Below, piece after piece: positions 41,392 to 49,242 of a stretch of 64,000 bases of DNA. The notes beneath the pieces were generated by a model. It saw only the letters and a list, made by a program, of their open reading frames with translations. It made no database searches and was not told the origin of the DNA. This stretch comes from UBA5018 sp044375975 (GTDB lineage: Bacteria; Cyanobacteriota; Cyanobacteriia; PCC-6307; Cyanobiaceae), in contig JBILLQ010000005.1 of NCBI GenBank assembly GCA_044375975.1, positions 1 through 64,000 on the forward strand, in the 5' to 3' direction. The translations under genes and the position numbers were made by a program. The first letter of the stretch is position 1; the number at the start of each line of letters is the position of its first letter.

Positions 41392-42092
41392 GGGCAGCGC
41401 CCCCCAGGACGCCCCGGCGGCGGCGCCCCCCTGCCGGTGATGCCAGCGCCAGGGCACAGAAACCCCCTGGCTCCAGCTGGCGGCTCCCCGGGGGGCGGCC
41501 CGGGCTGCTGCTGCTGTTGGCCGCCGCCGGGCTGCTGTGGCTGTCGCGGGGCTGGTGGTGGCCCGCGCCGCCGCCGCCGCAATTGATTTTGGTGCTTGGT
41601 GGCGATGTGGCCCGCGAGCGTCGAGCCGCCGAATTGGCCCAGACCCTTGCTCTGCCGGTGATCGTGAGCGGCGGCAGCAATCCCGAATATGCCCACTGGC
41701 TGTTTGCCCAAAAGGGCCTGGCCAGGGGGCGGGTGCAGCTCGACTACCGCGCCCACGACACGCTCAGTAATTTCACCTCGGTGGTGGCGGACCTGCGCCG
41801 GGCGCGGGTGCGCCACCTGCTGCTGGTCACCAGCAGCGATCACATGCCCAGAGCTCTGGTGGTGGGCAGGATTGTCGCCGGCAGCCGCGGCATTGAGCTC
41901 ACGCCCGTGGCGGTGCCCTGCGGTCAGCGCTGCCTGCCGGAATCGCGGCGCAAGGTTTGGGGGGACGGGCTGCGGGCGCTGCTCTGGGTGCTTACCGGTC
42001 GGGATTTGAAGGATTGGGCGGCAGAGCGCCTGCCCCCTTTGCTGGGGCCAGGTGCGACTCGCGGATCAGGCCCTGATCCAGCAACGCATTGA
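41388..42092 (+). CDS. YdcF/DUF218-type protein
   Basis: 234 residues from TTG 41388, which overlaps the tsaB stop. A basic Pro-rich N-terminus and one TM helix (about 39-53) precede the DUF218 fold: LILVLGGDVARERRAAELAQ (66-85), VIVSGGSNPEYA, DTLSNFTSVVADLRRARVRHLLLVTSSDHMPRAL. The family (YdcF/SanA/ElyC) is linked to envelope and peptidoglycan precursor steps; exact chemistry is unknown. The 3' end runs 101 bases into the opposite-strand plsC gene. Confidence 0.85.
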   Translation: MRAAPPRTPRRRRPPAGDASARAQKPPGSSWRLPGGRPGLLLLLAAAGLLWLSRGWWWPAPPPPQLILVLGGDVARERRAAELAQTLALPVIVSGGSNPEYAHWLFAQKGLARGRVQLDYRAHDTLSNFTSVVADLRRARVRHLLLVTSSDHMPRALVVGRIVAGSRGIELTPVAVPCGQRCLPESRRKVWGDGLRALLWVLTGRDLKDWAAERLPPLLGPGATRGSGPDPATH

Positions 42093-42732
42093 TCTGTTCC
42101 TGGCAGGCGCGGGTGGCCAGCTCCAGGTCGGCCCGCTTACGGGAGGCAGGCGCTGGAATCGGGGTGCCGATGCGGATGTGGATCGGCAGCAACCTTGCCC
42201 GCCGGCTGCCGCTGCCCAGCACCCGATAGCTGTTGATGATCGCCACCGGCAGCAGCGGCGCTCCCGAGCGGGCCGCCAGGAGCGCCGCGCCGGGTTGGGG
42301 GTTGTTCACCCGGCCATCCACCTGGCGGGTGCCGTCGATGAACACGCCGGTGGCCCAGCCCTCCGCCAGGCGATCGGTGGCGGTGCGGATCGCCTCGCGA
42401 TCGCTGGCGCCGCGGGCCACCGGGTAGGCGCCACAGGCGCGAATAATGCGGCCCAGCAGCGGCACTCGGAACAGTTCGGCCTTGGCCATGAAGGCCACCG
42501 GACGACCCAGGGCATGGCCCAGCAGCGGTGGATCCAGATGGGAGCCATGGTTTGCCACCACCACCAGGGCTCCCCCCATCGGCACATTGGCGTTGCCGGC
42601 GGTGTTGCCCCTGAGCAACAGTCGATAGATGGGTAATACCAGCAGGTTGCTGATAATCCAGTAGGTGAGGCTGGGCCTGGGGGTGCGCAGTAGGGCCGGC
42701 GGCTCGGCCGGGCGGCAGATCGCTCGATTCAC
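41992..42732 (-). CDS. plsC: 1-acyl-sn-glycerol-3-phosphate acyltransferase
   Basis: 246 residues from GTG 42732, which overlaps the fabD stop as GTGA; longer frames cross into fabD. Acylates lysophosphatidate to phosphatidate. NHGSHLDPP (61-69) gives the catalytic NHX4D motif, FRVPLLGRIIRACGAYPVARG the second block, FIDGTRQ (near 125) the substrate-binding block III (usual EGTR replaced by DGTR). N-terminal helix 23-39 anchors it. Last gene of the plsX-fabH-fabD-plsC operon. Confidence 0.92.
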   Translation of the reverse strand: MNRAICRPAEPPALLRTPRPSLTYWIISNLLVLPIYRLLLRGNTAGNANVPMGGALVVVANHGSHLDPPLLGHALGRPVAFMAKAELFRVPLLGRIIRACGAYPVARGASDREAIRTATDRLAEGWATGVFIDGTRQVDGRVNNPQPGAALLAARSGAPLLPVAIINSYRVLGSGSRRARLLPIHIRIGTPIPAPASRKRADLELATRACQEQINALLDQGLIRESHLAPAKGAGALPPNPSNPDR

Positions 42733-43619
42733 AGGCCCAGATCCGCGCTGGTGGAGATCTGGGCGGTGCCCACGCCCTGGCAGCTGCGCTTGATCAGGCC
42801 GCTGAGCACGCTGCCCGGACCGATTTCCACGGCTGTGTCGATGGCGGCTTGCGTCAGCTGATCCATGGTTTCGCGCCAGCGCACGCCGCTGGTCATCTGC
42901 CGGCACAGTCGCTGCTTAAGGGTTTCTCCCTTGGTTTCGGGGCTCGGATCGCTGTTGCTGAGCAAGGGAATCGCCGCATCGGCAAAGGACACCGCTGCCA
43001 ACTCGGCGGCGAAGGCCGCGGCGGCCTCGGCCATGAAGGGGGAGTGGAAGGCACCACTGACCGCCAGCGGGAGGGCGCGCTTGCAGCGCAGGGCGCCGCT
43101 CACTGCGGCCAAGGCTGCCGGGCTGCCGGAGAGCACCACCTGGCCGCTGCTGTTGTCGTTAGCGATCACCACCTCGTCGTTGGCGGCCACCAGGGCCTCG
43201 AGTTCGCCCCGGTCGAAACCGATCACGGCGGTCATGGCACCGCCGCCAGCACTAGCCATCAAGCTGCTGCGGCTATGGATCAGCCGCAGGCCGGTGGTGG
43301 CGTCGAAGACGCCGGCGGCATAGAGAGCCACCAACTCGCCGAGACTGTGGCCCGCCACCAGTTGGGCCTGGCGCCCCTGGGCCCGGAGCGCATCGACCAG
43401 CAGGGTCTCGATCACGAACAGGGCCGGCTGGGTGTTGCGGGTGTCGTTGAGATCCACCAGCTCCCCCTGGGCTTCGCCGTTGCAGATCGCCAACAGGTCT
43501 CTGCCCAGCAGCTCGGAGGCCGCCGCGAAGCGCTCCTTGGCGCCCGGCAGCTCCATCACCCCCTTGGCCATGCCCAAGCTCTGGGAGCCCTGGCCAGGAA
43601 AGACCCAGGCGATGCCCAT
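42729..43619 (-). CDS. fabD: Malonyl-CoA:ACP transacylase
   Basis: 296 residues from ATG 43619; the longer frame would overlap fabH. Loads malonate on ACP. VFPGQGSQSLGM (6-17), the nucleophile elbow GHSLGE (90-95, Ser92) and catalytic histidine in SGAFHSPFM (near 200) are all present, plus IGPGSVLSGL at the end. Ordinary length for the family. Confidence 0.96.
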   Translation of the reverse strand: MGIAWVFPGQGSQSLGMAKGVMELPGAKERFAAASELLGRDLLAICNGEAQGELVDLNDTRNTQPALFVIETLLVDALRAQGRQAQLVAGHSLGELVALYAAGVFDATTGLRLIHSRSSLMASAGGGAMTAVIGFDRGELEALVAANDEVVIANDNSSGQVVLSGSPAALAAVSGALRCKRALPLAVSGAFHSPFMAEAAAAFAAELAAVSFADAAIPLLSNSDPSPETKGETLKQRLCRQMTSGVRWRETMDQLTQAAIDTAVEIGPGSVLSGLIKRSCQGVGTAQISTSADLGL

Positions 43620-43701
43620 GCAGCCACCATCGATACCAATGGCCAGGAGGTTAGGGCTCAGGGCCGTTGAGAATTGCCCAGGCCAGTTGAGCCCAGGCAG
43701 C

Positions 43702-44775
43702 TCAGACCTGGGGGCCAGTCCAGCGCAGCAGGGCACCGCCCCAGCTCAGGCCCGCCCCGAAACCGCTGCTGGCCAGCAGATGGCCCGACTGCACCCGGCC
43801 GTCCTTGACGGCTTCGTCGAGCATCAGGGGGATCGTGGCCGCCGAGGTGTTGCCGTAGTGGGCCAGGTTGCTGAGCACCCGTTCGTGGGGCACCGCGAAG
43901 CGATCGGCCACGGCGTCGAGGATGCGCTGGTTGGCCTGATGCAGCAGCAGCCAGTCGAGCTGAGCGGCGTCGGTGGCGGTGGCCTCCAGCAGCTCGGCCA
44001 GGATGGCCGGCACCTCGCGCACAGCGAACTTGTACACCTCTTGACCGTTCATCTGGATTGGCGAAAAGCCGCCCCTTTGGGTAGTCAACCCCTCCAACAG
44101 CGGTTCGTGCTGGTTGAGTTGAGCCAGGGTGAGGCAGCTGTTGCGGCTGCCATCGGAGCGCATCTTGAAACCGAGCAGTCCATTGGCCTCCCCAGGGCAG
44201 GCCTCCACGGCCACGGCGCCAGAGCCGTCGCCAAACAGCACGCAGGTGCTGCGATCGTCCCAGTCCACCCAGCGACTGAGCTGATCGGCTCCGATCACCA
44301 GGGCCCGGCGCATCGAGCCACTGGCCAGGTATTGGGAGGCGGTGATCAGGGCGAACAGGAAGCCGCTGCAGGCGGCGGTGAGATCGAAGGCCACGGCGCG
44401 GCTGGCGCCAATGGCCGCCTGCACCCGCGGGGCGGAGCCGAACAGGTCGTCGGGGCTGGAGGTGGCCAGCAGGATCAGATCCACATCCTCGGGCTGCCAG
44501 CCAGCGTGGGCCAGGGCGGCCGCGGCCGCCCTGGAGGCCAACACGGTGAGCGATTCCTGGGGACTGGCCACCCGCCGGGCTGTGATGCCGGTACGGCTAC
44601 GAATCCAGGCATCGGTGGTCTCCACCCGGCCGCTCAACTGTTCATTGCTGACGCTGGCGGCGGGAAGGGCGCTGCCACAGCCCACCAGGGCCATGCCCAG
44701 CCGCTCCATGCCGGCGGCATTTGGGGCGTGGGTTCCGAGCGACACAGAGGTTGGGCCCGTAGTGGGCTCAGTCAA
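43702..44775 (-). CDS. fabH: 3-oxoacyl-ACP synthase III
   Basis: 357 residues. Condenses acetyl-CoA with malonyl-ACP to start fatty acid synthesis. Catalytic Cys136 in DLTAACSGFLF, His in LLLHQANQRI (near 280) and Asn in HYGNTSAATIP (near 312); N-terminal GCGSALPAASVSN and TTDAWIRSRTGI blocks. The first 26 residues are variable. ATGA overlap with plsX upstream. Confidence 0.96.
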   Translation of the reverse strand: MTEPTTGPTSVSLGTHAPNAAGMERLGMALVGCGSALPAASVSNEQLSGRVETTDAWIRSRTGITARRVASPQESLTVLASRAAAAALAHAGWQPEDVDLILLATSSPDDLFGSAPRVQAAIGASRAVAFDLTAACSGFLFALITASQYLASGSMRRALVIGADQLSRWVDWDDRSTCVLFGDGSGAVAVEACPGEANGLLGFKMRSDGSRNSCLTLAQLNQHEPLLEGLTTQRGGFSPIQMNGQEVYKFAVREVPAILAELLEATATDAAQLDWLLLHQANQRILDAVADRFAVPHERVLSNLAHYGNTSAATIPLMLDEAVKDGRVQSGHLLASSGFGAGLSWGGALLRWTGPQV

Positions 44776-46133
44776 CCACAGATGGCTGGTGTGCCAGTGG
44801 CTTTGGGGACGCCCTCCAGGCTGAGGGCGTGCAGGTTTTCCATGACGCCATGGCTGGCGGCGGAGTGGGCCAGCCGCAGGGCGCTAAGCACCGAGAGGGC
44901 TTTGCTGCTGCCGTGGCCAATCACGCACACCCCGTCCACCCCCAGCAGCAGGGCGCCGCCGTGCTCGGCGTGATCCAGGCGCTTCTTGATTCGGCGCAGG
45001 TTGCCAATCAAAAAAGCCGATCCCACCTTGCCGCGGCGCCCCCGGGGCAGTTCCTCCTTGATCACGTCCAGCAGCACGCTGCCGACGCTTTCGAGGAACT
45101 TGAGCAGCACGTTGCCGGTGAAGCCGTCACAGACCACCACGTCGAAGTTGCTCGACAGGATGTCGCGGCCCTCGCAGTTGCCGGCGAAGTGGAAGCGCTG
45201 CTCGGCCGCCAGCAGCTGGTAGCTGCGCAGGCAGAGGTCGTTGCCCTTGCACTCCTCCTCGCCGATATTCACCAGGCCCAGGCGCGGCTTGGCCACCTGG
45301 AGCACATCCCGGCAGTAGATGTTGCCCAGCAGGGCGAACTGGAGCAGCCACTCGGGTTTGCAGTCCATGTTGGCGCCCACGTCCAGCACCAGCACCTGCT
45401 TGGTTTGATCCTTGGTGGGGAACAGGGCGCCGATGGCGGGGCGGTCGATGCCCGGCAGCCGACCGAGGCGAAAGATTGCCGAGGCCATCACGGCTCCGGA
45501 GTTGCCGGCCGAGTAGACGGCGGTGGCCTCGCCGCGCTTCACCAGGTCCATGGCCAGGTTGATGCTGGCGTCCCGCTTGCGCCGCACCACGGTGGCCTCC
45601 TCGTCCATGCCTACGGAGGGGCCACTGGGCACCAGCTCCAGCCTGCCCTTGGCGATCGCCGCGTCCAGTTGCTCTTGCAGTCCCATCTGGGCCACGGCCC
45701 GGGCCAGCGGCTCGGGTTCGGCCACGAAGCGCACCTTCAAGGGCAGCAGCTCCACGGCGTCCAGGCAGCCCTCCAGGATCGGCCCGGGGGCGTGGTCGCC
45801 ACCCATGCCGTCCACCGCCAGCCAAAGCCTCTGGCTGTCCTGGATGGCCGGGACCTCGCCGCCATGGCCGGCCTGCAGGCGCCGCAGCGGATCGAGCACC
45901 AGGGGTTGCAGTACGGATCCGGCAACGCTGGTGGCCGCGCCAGCGACGCTGCCGGCGCCGGAGACGGCAGCGCCAGCCATGGAGCCGGCGCTGGACACAG
46001 CCGAGGTGGCGGTGCCCACCAGGGAGGTGACCGCGGCGTTGCGGCGATACCAGATCACCAGCCGTCTGATGGAACGGCCGGGCTTGGCGCGGCGCGGAGA
46101 GCGGCCGCTGGCTTCAGGCTCCTTCGGGGGCAA
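44772..46133 (-). CDS. plsX: Phosphate acyltransferase PlsX with N-terminal extension
   Basis: 453 residues. Makes acyl-phosphate from acyl-ACP for glycerolipid synthesis. The enzyme core begins at about residue 107 with LAVDGMGGDHAPGPILEG; YSAGNSGAVMASA, VLDVGANMDCKP and CDGFTGNVLLKFLES are diagnostic. The first about 100 residues are an extension: a basic stretch (RRAKPGRSIRRLVIWYRR) followed by Gly/Ala/Ser/Val repeats (SAGSMAGAAVSGAGSVAGA) that may form an amphipathic or membrane-contacting helix. TTG 46133 lies inside the 3' end of rpaB (20-base overlap). Confidence 0.92.
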   Translation of the reverse strand: MPPKEPEASGRSPRRAKPGRSIRRLVIWYRRNAAVTSLVGTATSAVSSAGSMAGAAVSGAGSVAGAATSVAGSVLQPLVLDPLRRLQAGHGGEVPAIQDSQRLWLAVDGMGGDHAPGPILEGCLDAVELLPLKVRFVAEPEPLARAVAQMGLQEQLDAAIAKGRLELVPSGPSVGMDEEATVVRRKRDASINLAMDLVKRGEATAVYSAGNSGAVMASAIFRLGRLPGIDRPAIGALFPTKDQTKQVLVLDVGANMDCKPEWLLQFALLGNIYCRDVLQVAKPRLGLVNIGEEECKGNDLCLRSYQLLAAEQRFHFAGNCEGRDILSSNFDVVVCDGFTGNVLLKFLESVGSVLLDVIKEELPRGRRGKVGSAFLIGNLRRIKKRLDHAEHGGALLLGVDGVCVIGHGSSKALSVLSALRLAHSAASHGVMENLHALSLEGVPKATGTPAICG

Positions 46134-46860
46134 CGGTGTCGACGATGCGTTGGAACAGATACCCCGTGCCGCGAGCCGTGAGGATCAGCTCGGGACTGGC
46201 GGGATCATCTTCCAGTTTGGAGCGCAGCCGGGAAATATGCACATCCACCACCCGGGTATCCACGTGGCGCTCTGGTGTATAGCCCCAAACCTCCTTGAGG
46301 ATTTCGCCGCGGCTGAAGGGCTCGCCGCTGCGGCTGACCAGCAGTTCCAGCAGGCTGAATTCCATGCCGGTGAGCCTGATGCGCTCATCCCCCCGGTACA
46401 CCTGGCGCTTGTTGGTGTCGATGCGCAGGTCGCTCACGGCGATCAAGCCGGAATTGGCGCTGCCGGCCACCTGCTCCTTCTCCACCCGTCTGAGCACGCA
46501 GCGGATGCGGGCTTCGAGCTCCTTGGGGCTGAAGGGTTTAACGACGTAGTCGTCCGCCCCCAGCTCCAGGCCGGTGATGCGGTCGGCCACATCTCCCAGG
46601 GCCGTGAGCATCACGATCGGCACGTCCGATTCCTTGCGCAGCTCCTGGCAGACGCCGTAGCCATCGAGCTTGGGCATCATCACGTCGAGCACCACCAGGT
46701 CGGGACGGATGTTGTGGAACACCTCCAGGGCTTCGTCGCCATCGCAGGCGGTAACCACCTGATAGCCGATCATCGTCAGCCTGGTCTCCAGGATGCGACG
46801 AATACTTGCCTCATCGTCGACCACGAGGATCGTTTCTTTCGCGGGAACGGAAGCCGTCAT
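46114..46860 (-). CDS. rpaB: OmpR-type response regulator RpaB
   Basis: 248 residues. Receiver with acidic pocket VVDDE (13-17), phospho-acceptor Asp59 in VVLDVMMP, Thr in MLTALGD and Lys in YVVKPFSP; winged-helix domain from about 135 with EVWGYTPERHVDTRVVDVHISRLRSKLEDDP. This is the near-invariant RpaB/Ycf27 sequence. Known: RpaB binds HLR1 sites and controls high-light and photosynthesis genes. No convincing HLR1 direct repeat was recognised upstream. Followed by the lipid operon with a 20-base overlap. Confidence 0.96.
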   Translation of the reverse strand: MTASVPAKETILVVDDEASIRRILETRLTMIGYQVVTACDGDEALEVFHNIRPDLVVLDVMMPKLDGYGVCQELRKESDVPIVMLTALGDVADRITGLELGADDYVVKPFSPKELEARIRCVLRRVEKEQVAGSANSGLIAVSDLRIDTNKRQVYRGDERIRLTGMEFSLLELLVSRSGEPFSRGEILKEVWGYTPERHVDTRVVDVHISRLRSKLEDDPASPELILTARGTGYLFQRIVDTVAPEGA

Positions 46861-47078
46861 CGCCGCAGCGTTGCTGCTACTTCAGATTCGCTCTACTGAA
46901 AAGGCCTGAGGGGGCTTTTGTTAACGGAACGCCATCATTCTTCATAAATGCGGCCTGGGGCAATCCTGGCGATCCGGCCGCGAACCCGCTGCCCGCTTCA
47001 TTATTCGCTCCTCTGTTCACCAGCTCGGTTCAGCACGCCTGTCCAGCCCCTCTTTCCACCAGCTCGCCGGTTCGCCTC

Positions 47079-48500
47079 TTGGCCAAGTCCGCCACCGCCT
47101 ACGTCTGCAGCAATTGCGCAGCCCAGACCCGCCAGTTTTTTGGTCGCTGCGCCAGCTGCGGTAGCTGGAACACGCTGGTGGAGCAGCTGATCGCCCCCCC
47201 GGCCGACAGGCGCCGCCGGCCCCAGGCCGAGATCGGCGCCGCCAGGCCAGAGCCCCAGGCGCGGCGCTCCACCCCCATCGGCGCCGTGGCGGAGCGGCCT
47301 CTGCAGCGCCTGGGCAGTGGCTATGGCGAACTGGATCGGGTGCTGGGGGGTGGCCTGGTGCCGGGTTCCCTGGTGTTGCTCGGCGGCGATCCTGGCATCG
47401 GCAAATCCACCCTGCTGCTGCAGAGCGCAAGGGCGATGGCGGCGCGGGCGTCAGTGCTCTACGTGAGCGCCGAGGAGTCGGCCCAGCAGGTCACCCTGCG
47501 CTGGCGGCGGCTGGCCGACGAGCCAGGGGCCGCCGCTGGCGACTGCCAGCTGTTGGCGGAAACCGATCTGGAGCTGGTGCTGCAGGAGTTGGAGAGCCTG
47601 CGGCCGGCCGTGGCGATCATCGACAGCATTCAGGCCCTGCACGACGGGGCCCTGGCCAGCGCCCCTGGCTCGGTGGCCCAGGTGCGCGATTGCGCCGCCG
47701 CCCTGGCCCGCGTCGCCAAGCGCCAGCACACGGCCCTGCTGCTGGTGGGCCATGTCACCAAGGAGGGGGTGCTGGCTGGCCCCAAGGTGCTGGAGCACCT
47801 GGTGGATGCGGTGCTCACCTTCGAGGGGGATCGCTTCGCCAGCCATCGCCTGCTGCGGGCGGTTAAGAACCGCTTTGGCGCCACCCATGAGTTGGGGGTG
47901 TTTGAAATGCGCGATCGGGGGCTGGTGGAGGTAACCAACCCCAGTGAATTGTTTCTTGGTGGCGACGAGCCCTGCAGTGGCACCGCCACGATCGTGGCCT
48001 GTGAGGGCACCAGGCCCCTGGTGGTGGAGTTGCAGGCCCTGGTGAGTACCACCAGCTACGCCAGCCCGCGGCGCACGGCCACCGGCATCGCCGTAAACCG
48101 GTTGCATCAGATCCTGGCCGTGCTGGAGAAGCACCTAGGACTGCCCCTCTCCCGTTTTGATTGCTATCTGGCGGTGGCCGGTGGCTTGGAGGTGGAGGAG
48201 CCGGCCGCGGATCTGGGGGTGGCGGCGGCCGTGGTGGCCAGCTTCCGCGATCTGATCCTGCCGGCCGGCACTGTGCTGATCGGTGAATTGGGCCTGGGGG
48301 GCCAACTGAGGGCCGTGGGCCAGCTGGAGCTGCGCCTCGCCGAAGCGGCTCGCTTGGGCTTCACCCGGGCGGTGGTGCCCCGGGGCAGTGGTCTCGGCAC
48401 AGCGGGGCTGGGCCTGCAGCTGCTGGAGGCGGCCACGGTGGCCGAAGCCCTGGTGGCGGCTCTAGGGGTTAATCCAACCCAGTCGGGCGCAAAAGAGTAG
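47079..48500 (+). CDS. radA: DNA repair protein RadA
   Basis: 473 residues from TTG 47079 (MAKSATAYVC...); upstream frame lacks conservation. A RecA-like ATPase that helps branch migration. The four-cysteine zinc finger is C10, C13, C24 and C27; Walker A GGDPGIGKST at 102-111; KNRFG motif in AVKNRFGATHELG (near 268); C-terminal Lon-like domain with DLGVAAAVVASF and GELGLGGQLRAV. Divergent from rpaB with a 218-base shared region. Confidence 0.95.
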   Translation: MAKSATAYVCSNCAAQTRQFFGRCASCGSWNTLVEQLIAPPADRRRRPQAEIGAARPEPQARRSTPIGAVAERPLQRLGSGYGELDRVLGGGLVPGSLVLLGGDPGIGKSTLLLQSARAMAARASVLYVSAEESAQQVTLRWRRLADEPGAAAGDCQLLAETDLELVLQELESLRPAVAIIDSIQALHDGALASAPGSVAQVRDCAAALARVAKRQHTALLLVGHVTKEGVLAGPKVLEHLVDAVLTFEGDRFASHRLLRAVKNRFGATHELGVFEMRDRGLVEVTNPSELFLGGDEPCSGTATIVACEGTRPLVVELQALVSTTSYASPRRTATGIAVNRLHQILAVLEKHLGLPLSRFDCYLAVAGGLEVEEPAADLGVAAAVVASFRDLILPAGTVLIGELGLGGQLRAVGQLELRLAEAARLGFTRAVVPRGSGLGTAGLGLQLLEAATVAEALVAALGVNPTQSGAKE

Positions 48501-48705
48501 ATATCTTAAAATTAGCAACTGGTCACCTCGAAAAATTGCCCATTTCGCTCGCCAGAGTGAGGCGCATGCCAGTCGCCGCAACGCTTATTGCGGTACGGAG
48601 CCAACGAACTTAAGTATTTTTAGCTACCCAACAGAAACCTGGAATTGGCAATATAAGTCTAAAATTATAATTATGTTTCGGAAAATAAAAAATAGAGATC
48701 TGAAA
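48501..48705. other. Spacer between convergent radA and ycf3
   Basis: AT-rich from 48600 on. Contains copy 2 of the dispersed repeat (48525-48586) but no gene or clear terminator. Confidence 0.45.
48525..48586. repeat. Dispersed repeat element, copy 2
   Basis: CACCTCGAAAAATT (48525-48538) is identical to the start of copy 1. GCCAGTCGCCGCAACGCTT (48568-48586) is the reverse complement of 23775-23793 with one mismatch, so the core is inverted relative to copy 1. Confidence 0.6.
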
Positions 48706-49227
48706 TTAGAAGTAGACATCGACGCTGCCCCTGCCACTGGTTTTCAGCCAGTTCTGGGCTTCGATGTAATTGTTGGGGGCCAGACGGATCGCTTTGCTCC
48801 AGTATTCGGCCGCAAGATCGAAGCAGTGATCGGCCTTGTCGGCTTCGCCACGCTCTTCGGCCAGGGAGCCCAGATGATGGTGGATTACGGCGATGTTATT
48901 GAGAACCTGGGGCATTTTACTGTTCAGCTCCAGGGCTTGGCCGTAGAAGTCGAGGGCCTTGCTGTGTTCGCCATTGCTGGCAAATACCAGGGCCATGTTG
49001 TAAAGAATAAAGGCCCTGTCGTTGGGATCGTCCTCCAGCTTTAGCGCTTCCTCGTAGTTTTCCAGCGCCTCGGCATATTCGCCATCGGCCTGGGCGCTCA
49101 TGCCATCTCGGTAATAGGCAAATGCTTCTTTGGCGCGTCGATTGGTGGGCAGCACCTTGAGGATCAGGTCTGCCATCACCGTGAAGCTCTTGTCGATGAA
49201 GTTGTCGTTGCGCTGGGAGCGGGGCAC
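48706..49227 (-). CDS. ycf3: Photosystem I assembly protein Ycf3
   Basis: 173 residues with three TPR units: AFAYYRDGMSAQADGEYAEALENYEEAL (about 35-62), AFILYNMALVFASNGEHSKALDFYGQALEL (about 72-101) and the IAVIHHHLGSLAEERGEADKADHCFDLAAEYWSKAIRL block (about 112-149). N-terminal MPRSQRNDNFIDKSFTVMAD is family-specific. A chaperone for PsaA/PsaB assembly at thylakoids. Divergent from the copper ATPase with 15 bases between starts. Confidence 0.96.
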   Translation of the reverse strand: MPRSQRNDNFIDKSFTVMADLILKVLPTNRRAKEAFAYYRDGMSAQADGEYAEALENYEEALKLEDDPNDRAFILYNMALVFASNGEHSKALDFYGQALELNSKMPQVLNNIAVIHHHLGSLAEERGEADKADHCFDLAAEYWSKAIRLAPNNYIEAQNWLKTSGRGSVDVYF

Positions 49228-49242
49228 GCTAGGGGGGCACTG

